The position numbers and the translations under genes were made by a program. The notes under the pieces are model-generated. The model did not search any database, was not told the origin of the DNA, and was given only the letters and a program-made list of their open reading frames with translations. Of a stretch of DNA of 64,000 bases, positions 11,754-24,116 are shown in pieces. Every line of letters starts with the position of its first letter. Position 1 is the stretch's first letter. Origin of the DNA: Anisodus tanguticus (lineage: Eukaryota; Streptophyta; Magnoliopsida; Solanales; Solanaceae); NCBI GenBank assembly GCA_034509755.1, contig CM067551.1:19650501-19714500 (forward strand), given 5' to 3'.

Positions 11754-13719
11754 TATTACACCTCGTAAGATTAAGACGATAATTAAGAACGTAGTTAAGG
11801 AAATAGGATTCAAATAACGGAAATTAGTATACAAGAGGAAGTGATTCCTGAAAGATGTTGGTCACAATGAGGGTGACGTTGGAAACTTATAAAAAATTGA
11901 TAGTCCCGATATGGGTTAATAATGTATTATAAAATTATGACATTAAGGATACGAGGCTTATGAAATTCTCGGGAATTAAAAGAAGTGAGTTTGAGATTTA
12001 TTAATTGAAGAACTTGGGGGCCAAAGTGTAATAAGAAAAATTCAGATTTTTATTTATAACCTACACTCACCTCTTCATCTTCATTCTAACTTAACCAAAA
12101 ACTCTCTTCTCTTCTCTCCTCCAAGCCCAGCCGAGAAACCCCCACCCATAACAAAATTTAAGGTTTTTATCTCCTCTTCTTAGACTATATTTTTCACCAA
12201 AAATAGTGGCAAAAACAGCCACTGCTTGCCGAGAATTTGCCCAGAAATTTCGAGATTTTTGGGATGAAATTTTGGAAGAAAAACGTGTAGGGATGATGGC
12301 TTAACATTGTAGAACACTTGCATGTCAGTTGGAGTTGAAGAAGTGAACAAAAAGGGGAAAGAAATACGAAAATATTGGGGATTTTCGGACCCGGGCAGTG
12401 AGCAAATTGTGCGGACTGTTTTGGACGAAATATGAGGTTGAAGTTCTAAAATGAGACGTACTCTAATATTGAGTTGATTAGTTCGTCTAAGAGGTATGTG
12501 AACTATTCCTTCTTTCTTTGGCATGATTTTTATTTAATGAAAGTACGGCGGACGTACATGATTCTTATACAGTTTAATTCCTAAAGATGTTAGTTATGAG
12601 AAGTGCCTATGATTTTTCAGTAAAGAGTTTATTATGACATTATTATAATGATTTTATTAAGAGTCAAATGAAAATTTTGATTGCATATGGTTACTCATGA
12701 AATCTACTCGTGCTAAGTGTTATTACTTCACTTCACCGAGTCCCGGGCCGGGTTATGTTCGTGCACAGCCTTCCATTTTTCACCGAGTCCCTCACTAGAG
12801 GGCCGGGTTACGTAGGATGGATCCATAGATGAGATATGACTTCACCGAGTCCCAGTATGGGCCGGGTTATGTTATGACTTCACCGAGTCCCAGTATGGGT
12901 CGGGTTATGATATGATTCCACCGAGTCCCGCATTAGTGGGCCGGGTTACATTACAGGTATATATATGTATATGGACAGGAATTCATGTTTTCTTGACTTG
13001 ACTCTCATTTTTATAAGGCACAACTGACTTTTATTGTTTATGGCACAGTTGGATTTGGATCCTGATTTTTATACTGGATCTCTTGTTATCCATTGGCCAC
13101 TTATGATCTCATTTGCGTATTTCATGTTTACATACTCAGTACATTATTTCATACTGACCCCCCTTTCTTCGGGGGACTGCGTTCATGCCCGCAGGTACAT
13201 GTGCTCAGTTTGGTGATCTTCCGGTTTAGGTTCTTGCGCAGCTGTTTGGAAAGCGCCTTTGATCCAGAGCTTTACCATTTTGGTACGAAAAATTATTTTT
13301 TGATTTATGTATATTTAGGGGCACGATGGGGCCCTGTCCCGTCATATGTCGTTGTCCTTCTTATAGAAGTCTGTAGACAGTTGTGGGTTGTACTTATATA
13401 AGGGTTATAACTCTGTTTTGGTCAGTCATGCTATTGTACTCTGTGTTGGGGTGTCCCCGTGTATATATGACATTATCTAGTGGCAGCCTTGTCAGCTTTC
13501 CTGTTGTATTGTGTTGGCTAGTTGTGACTTCTCAGGAGGCAGGTACATTCGGGGGTAAAGACAACCTTGTCGGCTTGCCTACCCTGGCATATGTTGTTAT
13601 TGCAGCGTTATACTGCCAGATTTCAGACTCATTAAGTGTTAGTTGGATTATGTGTGACAGGTTAGTATAATGACGTCATTAAGGCGGTTAGTCGTGGCCC
13701 GTCGGGTCGGGTCGTGACA
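11754..13719 (+). repeat. 3-prime LTR of the chromovirus
   Basis: A 1966-bp partner of 4576-6541 with the same TATTACACC start and GTGACA end. It is followed directly by TCCCC (13720-13724), the right target duplication. It carries the same CACCGAG array at about 12734-12955. Confidence 0.93.
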
Positions 13720-13724
13720 TCCCC

Positions 13725-15122
13725 GTCTTGAAATCCTTCACAGAAAACCCAAATGAATCAAATTTAACAGAAACAAAATTATAAGTTGTGAATTTACGGA
13801 CAGACAACAAATTTTTAATCAATTTAGGGGCATGAAGGGTATTTTTCAAGATAAGAGGTGGATGGGGGGTGGAGACAAAGTTTTATGACCATAACCACGA
13901 ATCGAAATTGAATTATCATTACCAATAATTATGCCACGACTGTTTCTCAAATTGCAATAAGACGAGAGTGTACCTTGATCGGATGTCATGTGGGTAGTGG
14001 CTCCAATGTCCATGTACCAATTTGGGTCCGGGAGAGTTAAACCAAGTGTTTGCATAGCGGCTTCAATATCGGTCGGGGTGGAGGCCATAACATGATGGGC
14101 TTATGGAGGCCGAGGCCCAAGCACACTTGCTTGCTGCCCTAACCCAGAATTATTTCGAAACCATTGGGCCAGACTGTATTGGGCTGAAATGAAGGCTGAT
14201 TGGGCCACTGCCTAGGCGCTGAAAACATAGGTGGATAGGGGCTGTTGGGCCACTGCCACGGGGCCCATGGCTAGGACTAGTGGGACGGTGGCCTACTATT
14301 GCTGGAACGGGGCCCACTACTATTACTGCCACCACTGCCGGAACCATTGCGTTTGCCCCCGCGATTTTTGCCATTATTTTTTAGATTGTTTTTGCCGCCC
14401 TATTGAGAACGGTTTTGGCTCGAATTATCACCAAAATTCTGAGAATTAGGGGAGGACGTCATCATGGCCACGGGACTTGCACTCGTAGCCACCTTTTTGG
14501 CCAAGCCGACTTCTTCCAAAGTAAGCATGGATCGGGCTTGATAGAACTTTGGGAGAGGATTACTTTGACGAAGAAGTGTTCCAACGTCGCTATAGGCTTC
14601 GGATAGGCCAGCAACCATCTGGAGAACAAGACGATCTTCGCTAACGGGCGCACCAACGTTGCGGAGTTGATGCGCCAATTCTTTCAACCTTTTGTAGTAA
14701 GCTGAAACGTTCGGGAAGTCTTCCATCTTGACGTGGGAGAATTCCTGCTCAAGGGTAACAACTTTGGAATTTCGATTATCTTGGAATATGTCACGCAGCC
14801 TATTCCACGCAGTCATCGCCGTAGCGTCTGGCTTAATAATCGTTTGCGACAGGTCGGTAGAGATAGTGGAGTAAATCCACTGAAGGATGGTTGCATCAAT
14901 AGTTGTCCATAACTTAGGATCATACTCGCGTTTAGGCACCTCCGTATCCTCAGGAGCCGCGGGAATTATGTGATGGATGACTTGATACGAGCGAACGTGA
15001 ATTTTGAATAGTTCATCCCACGTCGCGTATTGGACGTTTTCTATTTCAATAATAAGAGGGATGCGATTCTTGATGTTAGTAACAACAAGGACAGGGTGAA
15101 ACGTGTTCTTTGACGTCGACAT
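13725..15122 (-). pseudogene. Copia A gag and protease
   Basis: On the minus strand gag starts at 15122 (MSTSKNTFHPVL) and runs about 240 residues to a TAG at 14400-14402. It has the copia gag signatures YATWDELFKIH, TAWNRLRDIFQ and MEDFPNVSAYY. A Gly/Pro/Ser-rich linker follows, then the protease near 13990-14090. There the active-site triad Asp-Thr-Gly has become Asp-Ile-Gly (WYMDIGATTHM), which should abolish catalysis. The reading frame resumes at 4570 beyond the nested chromovirus. The gag start is chosen by alignment with copy B. Confidence 0.82.
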
Positions 15123-15240
15123 AACGAAAGAACAATAGGTGATTGTGGGGTTTAGAAGAGAGAATGGAGGATTGGAAATTGAACGGAAACCGAGGGGAGG
15201 AGCTCGGAACCGACGGAAAATTTGGAATTTTCAATCTAGA

Positions 15241-15252
15241 GCTCTGATACCA
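15241..15252 (-). promoter_or_regulatory. Primer-binding site of copia A
   Basis: The minus strand reads TGGTATCAGAGC directly after the LTR end (TTTCA), matching the 3-prime end of initiator tRNA-Met. Confidence 0.88.
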
Positions 15253-15478
15253 TGAAAGAAATAATCCTTTAATTATTTTTATTAATGAAAGAATATATAT
15301 ACAATTTACAATTTTCATAATAGGAAAATTTTATTCCTATTCTACTCCCAAAACCTTATTCTACTTGTACAATAATTATACAATTATGGTAAGTGTACAA
15401 TTCTAATTTAATACAAATCCTACCTAATATACTACACTAAATCGTGCCACACCCGTGATATACACCAATTATGAATAT
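15253..15478 (-). repeat. 5-prime LTR of copia A (outer end lost)
   Basis: This copy matches 1385-1648 but stops after about 226 bp, just inside the inverted repeat seen in its partner. The outer 35-40 bp, including the TG terminus, are missing, so no target duplication can be read. Confidence 0.8.
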
Positions 15479-17768
15479 TTTTCTTTGACAAATGCTCGTG
15501 GTCAAAAGTTGAATTCAAAAGATATCCAAGAAAAAAAAACATGTAACTATAGCATCAGATTCTCCAACCTTTTTAACTTTGAATTGTTCTGTCTCGATAT
15601 TAATGACTGAAACTCCTTCCTCTCTAAGTTACAAGCTAATTATGTCTTCCCTAATCACACAAGTTTTCTCAAATTTTCCCCTTTCCAGTTTGTCTGATTA
15701 GAGCCTTAAGATGATTATGATAACAAAACAGCTAATATTAAGAGCTGAATTCTTAATTAGACTACAGTCTTATTTTTTTCCCTTTCTTCTTCACAGGGTC
15801 ATTGACATCTAAGCCCCTATTTTGTGCTTAGTCTTTAATTTTTGCACCTCATAACAAATAGTAAATTTTTAACGGATTATAAATTTATATTTTTACATCA
15901 TAATATTCTACAAGTTATGCCTTAAAGAACTGACGATCCGCTAGACATAAACTCATTGTTAAAGGGCAAAAATTAAAGATTAACTCACTTGAAGGGGAAA
16001 ATTAAAGAACAATCCGTTTGAAGGGCTAAATCATGCATTTTATTCTAGATTATTACAGTATGACACTATATGGGCCTCTACAGCAACAACAATGATAGTA
16101 ATAATATACAATAAATTACATGCATTTTTAGATGGGCCTTAAATGGAAAATTTCTTTTTCCTAAACCAAAATATATAAAGAGCTTGAGTGAAAATGAGTA
16201 AATAAATAGGATAATTTTACACCATATGACTCCTAATTACTTATCATTTTTATAGGGAATTTTAAGTAATTACCCAATATAACCTTGATTTTTTGTTCAA
16301 TTATTCTAAATCTAATCCCTTTTGATATTTTCACTTTTCTCTCTCCTTCCGGTATCTCATTCACGTTCTCTATTATCTTTGGTAGAATTTGACGAACTGT
16401 TTCCTCTAGCGTTTCTTTTATAGTTACATATTGTTGTGCTAACATCAATTGATGAATACTGAGTTTGAATCCTTCCTTTACTTCAAATATTTCAGTTGGA
16501 AACATTCAAGCTCCACAAAAATACTCTTTTGAGCTTCCAAAATTAAAAATCAATTGATTTGTTTGAAGAACTTGTGCGAAGGTTTTTGAGATTTACAACT
16601 GAAATATTTGGAGTTATGACTAATTGACTATTTTGTGTTGAGCAAAAAATATTTATTATTTTCTGATTTCTTCGACAATCTTGCTCTAGTGAAATAGTTC
16701 TGGTGAAACAGATCTAAAATATTTCTTTTGTATTATTACGGTGGAGTAGGTGGTGGTCGTGGTGGTGCTTTGAAGGTGGAATGAAATACAAGTACATACA
16801 AGTGTGTATATCATCGTATATTGTGTGTATGTCTTGTGTAAACTTGACATGAAACATATGCATTGACATGCAGTGATGGAGTCATAATTTTCATTAAGGA
16901 GTGTCAAAATATAAAGAAATAAATCCACAAAGAAGTCAAAAGGAGTCAATATTATACATAGATAAAAAATAATTTAATTTTTCAGCGAAGGAGTTGGATG
17001 CATGTGGCTCCGCCACTGTTGACATGCATATGACATTTAAGTTTGTTAGAGGTGAGCACTTTATTGGCGCTAAATATTTAACAAGTTTAGAACTGTCACA
17101 AGAAAGATTTAACACGAACTCATATTTGTAAGTGTAATAATCACTATTATTTGTTAATTCTTGGAATTTATGCAACTTTTTAAGATGTAACTTCTATTAT
17201 TTTTCATTTAATTTTTGTCAGGTGTAATTGTTTGTGTTGCACATAGAGATTTAATATTTTTTTGGTATTTTTGGTTAAATAGTTTTTTCATAATTTTTGT
17301 AATATCTAACAGTAATCACATTTTATAAATTTAAAGAAACAAAATTACTAAAAAAGTATAGTTAAGGAACCATTTCAGACCTACCCAAAAAGGGATCATT
17401 TTTGTTACATACATTGCTGATAAATTAAGGGACATAGTGAGCCTTTTCTCTTCTTCACACAAAAGTATAAGTAGAATTTTTATTGAAAGATTAAATATTA
17501 AATATGCTTAGATAAAAATTATTAAGAGTATCTAAAACATTTAAATTTGTTGATATTTCATAGACTAAAAGCACTAGTTACCCTAAAAATAAATTCATAT
17601 ACCGAGTATTAAACCGGAAAAGAAAACGAAAATTGCATCTTGATGACAGCCTGCAAAACACATTCCCACAATCCAAGAATCTGCACCTTCCTCCCCCCTC
17701 ACTCCACTCATCTCCTCCCCCCCCTCAACCAACCAACCCCCACCCAAAGAAAATATGTTGGATGAGAC
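15479..17768. other. AT-rich intergenic DNA
   Basis: About 2.3 kb with no convincing coding, RNA or element signature on either strand. Short ORFs here lack recognisable motifs. Its last 8 bp (17761-17768, GATGAGAC) are the left target duplication of hAT-1. Confidence 0.5.
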
Positions 17769-20700
17769 TAAGGCTGGTCAATGGGCCGGGAAGGCCCGAC
17801 CCGATCCCGAGAAAAAAAAAAACGGTAGCGGGACTCGAACTCGGGACGGGACAATGTCTCGTCCCTCCCGCCCCAGGCCCGCCAAACCCGACTCCGCCCC
17901 GAGCCCGTCACGAACCCGTCCCGAGCCCGACCCCGAGCCCACCCGAGAGCCCCCTTTGCAAATATAACCGTTGCACCAACGACCATTTTAGATTTTGGCC
18001 GTTGGGCAACGGCCATTTCTGGCCTCCCCCTCCCCCAACCCCCCTACCCCTTAATATTTATTTTTAACCCATAACTTATTATATTTACACTTTAACCCAA
18101 TTTTTCAATTATAAATAACTCATTTTCTCTTCATATTTCTCACAAATCTTCCTACAATCTCTCTAATCTCTCAATATATCTCTCTACAAGTCTACATTGT
18201 TTACTAAATATTCAATTTTATTTATTCATTTGGGAATTAGGAGTGAAGTTGACAACTAGCTTGAGAATTTTCCATCGAGCAAATTTTCAATTTTCAACCT
18301 CTCGATTACACGTCGACGTTACGTCGGCGTTTGGTACATTTGTTCCTTCATTAAATTATTATTGTCTGTTTATTTTATTTAGCGCACTTAATTTTATTAT
18401 CTTTAGTTATTTATTATCATAATTAAAATGGAAGGATTAAGAGGTATGTTTAAGGGTAAGGGTAATGGTGCTTCTTCTAGTAGGGGCAACCAGGGCAAGG
18501 GTACTTCTTCTAGTCATCTTATTCCTACACAGGATGATTTTGTTGATACTCAACATTTTCCTACAATACCATTAGATTTAGACGAGGAGCTATTTTCTGG
18601 AACTCAAGAAGACTTTAATTTAGACGATGATCTAGATGATACACCCACTAATGTTGATGACAACACACCCACTAGTGTACTTTCAACTGAAATGCCTCAT
18701 ATTCCCCCTAGTACGAGACGATGTCCAGTAAAACGACCATTAAAATCAGATGTATGAACATTTTTTGATAGGGACGTAGAGAATCAAGTAGCTATATGTA
18801 AAATTTGTAAAAATGTTTTAAAATTTAAAACTGGAAAAGGTCACGGTGGGACGGGGGTTTAATTAGACACGTAGTAAGTGCTCATCCAGCTAGGTATGCC
18901 CAATACCAGGCTTCAAAACTGGGTGCGCAAACGTCCGCTCCATCGGAACAAGGTTCACATACTGATACTGTCCCGGACTAAGTACATGGTCAAATTAACC
19001 ATATGACGGGGGGAATTGTAGGCCCTAAATACAATAAACATAGAGATATGGAAGCAATATCAAAATTAGTTGTTGTGGAGGGTTTGCCTTTTTCATTTCC
19101 TTCATCTCCCGGTTTTATTCATTATATTAGAGATATATATAATCCTGCTTTTAACGGTTTTCCTAAATCAACTGTTAAGAGAGATGTATTTAAATTCGCA
19201 CATGAATATCAACAATATTTACGTTATTCATTATATCATTTTAATGGCAAAGTATCTATCACTTCTGATATAGGTCGTAGTACTAACGGCCATGATTATT
19301 TAACGGTAACTTGTCATTGGATAGATTATAAATGGTCTATGCAAAAACGTATCTTAGCGTATAGATAAATAGATGATAGGCACACTGGTACTTTTATTGC
19401 AGATAATATTTATCAAGTGTGCCATTATTATGGAATAACCGATAAAATTATGACTATTACATTTGATAACGCTTCTTCTAACAATTACGCTATTACCATT
19501 TTAAAAAATAGTTTAACTCCATCTTTTCCAGATCATTTTCATATAAAATGTGTGTGCCATATATATAACTTAATTGTAAATGATGGTCTATCACTTTTTC
19601 AAGACATTCTTAGTAAAATACAATTTGCTATAAACTTTATTTTTAAAAGTAATAGAGTACAACGAAGAAAAGAATATAAAAAATTTGTCACGATTGTGGA
19701 CTACCTTATAGAAAAATTCCAGAAGAAGTATCCACTAGGTGAAATTCTTTATACGAGCAACTACTTGTTGCTTATGACTATAGAAAACCTATAACTTTAT
19801 TTTTTAACTCTCATAATCAAAATCCAACTGATATGGTTGTAGATAGTGATTGGATAAAAATTTCCGAACTTATTGTATTTTTAGAGAAATTTTTTCAAGC
19901 AACAAAAGAATTTTTCGGTATATATTATCCTACTATTTCAACTATGTTGTTTTATATAACTCTAATATTTTTATTACTTAGTGAATATATGAAAAAACCA
20001 GCTTATATGGCAGCTATTAAAAAAATATTTATCAAAATAAAAAAATATTTTATTACTATTCCCACTATTTATATTATTGGTGCTGTATTAAATTCGACTA
20101 TTAAAATAGACGGTACTAAATTACTAATTGAAACTATTTACGATTGTATAGAAGTACTACCACCTCCAAGTCCCAAAAATCTAAATCACCCACCACCTAT
20201 TGAACAAACCAAAGAAGAAGTGTTGTCTAGCGTAGAACACCAATGCAAAAAAATATATAAGTTTTATCAACAAGAAAATGCTAGTAACTTACCGGCTTCC
20301 ATACCATCTTCTTCATCTTCAACACAACCTCACAAAAGACATGTTGTTTCTGCGGCTAGTATTGAAAGCCTCAGAAATAGAATGTGCGGCCATACCGCTA
20401 CTAACCAAATTAGCGAGTTGGATATTTTTGTTTTGCAGGGTTCTGTACCGTACCAAGAAGTTATCAATGAAGATGGACATGAAGACTTGCTGAAATACTG
20501 GAGGGGGAATGAGAAGACCTTTCCGACACTTTCAATGATGGCCCGAGATGTTTTGAACATTCAAGCGTCATCAATCGCGTCTCGAAAGCGCTTTTTCTCG
20601 CGGCGATATCAAATAGGAGACCACAAACACTCATTAGCCGAGACACTTTGGAAATTGCGGTATTATTCAGAGATTGGATACGAGCGGAGCGGAGAAGGTG

Positions 20701-21235
20701 CGGTCAACCGGAGATCAACGAAGAAGAAGACGAAAACTACAACGAAATCTTATCCGAAGGTAGTGGAAGCGACATGGATCAATTTGACCAACAAATACCA
20801 ATTCCAACCGAAGAACCACAGGAAATTATCAAGCAATTAGAACAGGTTTTTTTGAGAATGTAATTTTTTTAATTACAATTTTATTATGTAATTTGCAACT
20901 TTTGGACAACACCACAAAGTTGCAATTTAGATTTTAGACAATTGTATTTGTATTGCAAAAAAATCATATGTGAATTAAATAATATAAGAGGCACAAAAAC
21001 AGCCTTCAGATGTTTTTATTACACTATCTTGTCTTGTTTATTAAGTTTATTTTTATACGTATGTTATTAAAAAAAAAAAAATCCGCGGGAACCCGCCCCG
21101 CCCCGCCCCGACCCGACCCGACCCCGACGGGATCGAGACGGGACTGGAGCTAGTCCCGCCAATCCCGACCCCGCCAGACCCGACCCCGACCCGCCCGGCC
21201 CGCCAGACCCGAGCCCGGCCCACTGGCCAGGCCTA
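17769..21235 (+). mobile_element. hAT DNA transposon copy 1 (hAT-1), nearly full length
   Basis: A 3467-bp element with short inverted ends (5-prime TAAGGCTGGTCAATGGGCC, 3-prime complement TAGGCCTGGCCAGTGGGCC) and a perfect 8-bp target duplication GATGAGAC (17761-17768 and 21236-21243), the size expected for hAT. Both ends carry subterminal GC-rich arrays of CCCGACCC-like units (about 17795-17945 and 21085-21215). The interior encodes a BED-finger transposase of the RICESLEEPER/DAYSLEEPER type, broken at several points. Confidence 0.93.
18428..20863 (+). pseudogene. hAT-1 transposase (BED finger, RNase H-like core, hATC)
   Basis: The start MEGLRGMFKGKG at 18428 leads an acidic linker. A BED zinc finger follows (C..C in KICKNV near 18800, H..H in RHVVSAHP near 18885) with a TGA at 18755-18757 in place of Trp. 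The catalytic core follows (ITSDIGRS near 19260 for the first Asp, DNASSN near 19467 for the second), then the C-terminal dimerisation domain from ELDIFVLQ (about 20415) through FPTLSMMARDVL. Breaks: a frameshift near 18857, TAA at 19366-19368, a one-base loss near 19690, TGA at 19740-19742 for Trp, and a frameshift near 20600-20650. Transposase cuts and pastes the element; this copy cannot do so itself. Confidence 0.85.
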
Positions 21236-21243
21236 GATGAGAC

Positions 21244-21842
21244 AGGTGAAAATTTCATAAAAGCCTCCTAATTCTATATTAGACAGACAAGGTGGTAAGT
21301 CTTTTGAACAGCCTCGTAAACAGTCACCACATAGTCTCACACTGAAAAGGGTGACGTGCTATTTTTCTCAAACCATCTATTAGATAGAGGCAGACGAAGC
21401 ACAACGGCTTCCTACTTGTATTTCTTCTATGTGTGAGACCCAATACTTCCCTCATTTTAGGAACAAATATAGGTATTATTCTCATTGCCCTCTAAAATTT
21501 CTCTCTTCCCTTCTCCAAAAATTTTATTTACTTATTTTTCTTCAAAGTGTTATGCTGCTCACTGCTCTTTTGCCTAATTTTGGGAACACCGTTTTCTTAA
21601 TATGGGTTTATTTTATTTGAGGGAAAATAGTTCAAAGTTAGGTTCTTTTTTAAGCTTTCCCAGTCCCAAATTGCTAAAGTTTGTTACTTTGCATCTTGTT
21701 ATTGTATTTTCTTGTTTGGGTTAAAATCAATGTCAGATAGTATAAAGTTATCTTTTCTTGTATGTGTGATTGTTGATACCAACTGTTGCTAGTTTGTGTG
21801 GGGAATATCAATTTATTTATTTCTTGAAGTATTTGCAGATCA
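21244..21842 (+). promoter_or_regulatory. Probable promoter and 5-prime leader of the NUS1/LEW1-like gene
   Basis: AT-rich sequence with pyrimidine tracts between hAT-1 and the first coding exon. An AG acceptor in TTTGCAG directly before the ATG context at 21843 suggests an intron in the 5-prime leader. The exact transcription start cannot be seen. Confidence 0.35.
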
Positions 21843-23708
21843 ATGGGTTTAGGGAATGAGGTGCAGAAAATTCTAAGCTGGACATCTGTGGTAAGACACA
21901 TAAGTTTGGTTAATGTTCCTGTCCCATTTATGTTGATTCAAAGTATCTGTGTGTGTGTGTGTTTTATATATAGACTAGCTCAATTTAAGTATAAAGAATC
22001 TTAACAGTACTAGATATTTCAAAGGAGACGACAGAGTCATACTAAAAGTTTACCTGTATACCTTAAATATATGTAGTGCTTCCTATGAATCCTCAACAAA
22101 TGAGTTATATTGTGAAAAATTGATTTGGTTTTGGTTGTAAAAAGTTGATGTGAGATCCTAGTCCTACATTATCCACCATTGTATCCTCACCCCCCCCCCC
22201 CCTCAATCCCCCCCTACCCCAGGCAACCCCCCAAAAGCCAAATGTTTTGGGAAGGGGTGCTAACCTTTGAGCTTCGACCTGATTGTGTTTAGTTTTTGGG
22301 TATCTTTAGTCACACTAAACCAATTCCTTGTTTTACAAAGTTGTGTGTTCATGTTCTTTGGGATTGAGTAGTAAAACATGAAAGAGATGATTGGCATCAT
22401 ATTGTGGCTGAATCTAATTCATTTACTAAAAACACAACAATGCCCACCTATGGTTTGCAGTTTTGTCCTCTATGAAATGAAAAGTTGTTTATCATGCTTC
22501 TCAGCTCTCTAAGTTAAAACAAATTGCTAAAGCAGTAGTCCCTTTCCTCAATTCGCTCTCTTAACCTATATGACGATACGGCTATCAGCTTTTAGGGGGA
22601 TTGTAGTTTAAAGATTCATTCTTTGTTTAGAAGGAGCATACTATTCATTTTTCTTAATATCTATATATTAGCTTACTTTTGGTTTTTGGACATTATTTCA
22701 GTGTGGTAACCTTGGACTTCATTTGGTCTGGCTCATCTTACACTTGATCATCAATGTTTGGTACTCTGTATTGGGCATAGCTCATATGGTGGAGAATACT
22801 CTTATTTCTAGTGGGCTGCTAAGGAGTTACAATGCCGTTAACATTAGTAAAGTGCGCTACCTGGCTGTTGTGATTGAGAGTGAAGAAGCTCGCCAAACTT
22901 CAAAAGTTGTTGAATTATTGCGTTGGCTTGCATCTATTGGTATAAAAAGCATCTGCCTCTATGATAGAGAAGGTAAGGTTGTCAAAAAAGTAATAAACAG
23001 ATTGTTCATGTGCTCTTTGATGATCTACAAGACTGCTAAAAATATGATTCCCACAGCCATTGCTTATTGTAGGAGTTCTGAAAAAGTCCCAGGAAGCTAT
23101 TATAGAAGGATTGAACAAGTCCCAGAAAGCCATTGTAAAAGGATCAGATCATGGAACCTTGCTTGAGGTATTATCAAGTTCCTCGCTAGTTTTGGACTTA
23201 TGGCTGATGTTACTTTTGCATTATGGTACATATTTACCTTTATTTTCATTAGTTTCTTTTAAGTCCCGGTCTATTCACGCGAAGCATCATTCGTGTTGGA
23301 AATTAAATCCTGACAGGACCCACCTGCAAATCATGTTTTGCGCTCTAGCTTGATTTCTGCCGAAAAAAATTTGACTTATTGTGAGTAATCATATCCGTGA
23401 GGAATCTGATTAATGGAAGATAGTAGACTACTCTATCCATCGCGTGATTTCCTTGAGTTCTGCAATAATTTGACAGCTTTGGAATAAAAAATTGACAAGA
23501 TAAATTCGTCATTTGAGAAGTTAGAGATTGAAAAACTATGTAAGGGATACTATGAGTTCAAATTTTCTCATTTCAGAACATTAGGCTGTTGACCCTCGAA
23601 AAGTACAAAGGCATTTGGGAAGGGGGTGGCTGTACGATTTTTTCACCTTGACTTTGACGTATATTTTATACATTTTCTGGATCTAGGATATATTATTTTC
23701 AAAGATGT

Positions 23709-23986
23709 CTCTATCTAGTTCAATAATGATAAACTACTTAACTACTCAGAAGATTTTATCCACTAGTAATTTTCATTGTGTTAAGTCGTATCATCGTCTG
23801 ACCGTTTCTCATACTTTGTTTTGCTTTGCTTGTTTTGCCTGATTATGCTCTATCTAGTTCAATAATGATAAACTACTTAACTACTCAGAAGATTTTATCC
23901 ACTAGTAATTTTCATTGTGTTAAGTCTTAGCATCGTCTGACCGTTTCTCATACTTTGTTTTGCTTTGCTTGTTTTGCCTGATTATG
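23709..23986 (+). repeat. 139-bp tandem duplication in an intron
   Basis: Copies 23709-23847 and 23848-23986 are identical except for two or three bases near AAGTCGTATCATC versus AAGTCTTAGCATC. The second copy runs directly into the RTE-type 3-prime tail. Confidence 0.88.
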
Positions 23987-24116
23987 CTTTGTCTTGAGCC
24001 GAGGGTTTCCTGGAAACAGCCGCTCTACCTACCAAGGTGGAGGTAAGGTCGGTGTACATTCTACCCTCCCAGATCCCACATTGTGGGATTTCACTGGGTA
24101 TGTTGTTGTTGTTGCA
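23987..24116 (+). mobile_element. RTE LINE or TS-type SINE 3-prime tail
   Basis: The sequence includes GGTGGAGGTAAGGTC, GTGTACATTCTACCC, CCACATTGTGGGATT and CACTGGGTATG, then a TTG-repeat tail. This is the 3-prime end shared by plant RTE LINEs and the TTG-tailed SINEs that borrow it. The same tail, reversed, ends the LINE at 36564. It lies in the third intron of the NUS1/LEW1-like gene. Confidence 0.75.

Larger units (their letters stand above)
4576..13719 (+). mobile_element. Complete Ty3/gypsy chromovirus (Del/Tekay type)
   Basis: A 9144-bp element with two LTRs of equal length (1966 bp), a 5-bp target duplication, a PBS to initiator tRNA-Met, gag, protease, RT, RNase H, integrase, a C-terminal chromodomain-like tail and a polypurine tract. 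The protease-RT-RNase H-integrase order defines Ty3/gypsy. The tail beginning AILDRQVRRLR is typical of the Del/Tekay lineage of chromoviruses (established family knowledge). The LTRs differ at scattered sites, seven or so in the first 240 bp by eye, so the insertion is not very recent. Multiple stops and frameshifts make it non-autonomous now. It lies in the pol gene of copia A. Confidence 0.95.
1385..15478 (-). mobile_element. Ty1/copia element A, split by a nested chromovirus
   Basis: The element reads on the minus strand from its 5-prime LTR (15253 to about 15478) to its 3-prime LTR (1385-1648). Order on the minus strand is LTR, tRNA-Met-type PBS (15241-15252), gag, protease, then after the nested insertion 13719-4576, pre-integrase, integrase, RT, RNase H, polypurine tract and LTR. 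This protease-integrase-RT order is diagnostic of Ty1/copia. The two halves of pol rejoin exactly when the nested element and one copy of its TCCCC duplication are removed. Protein similarity to B and C in this window shows that the three are one family, probably Ale/Retrofit-like (inference). No clear target duplication remains, because the outer end of the 5-prime LTR is lost. Confidence 0.88.
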
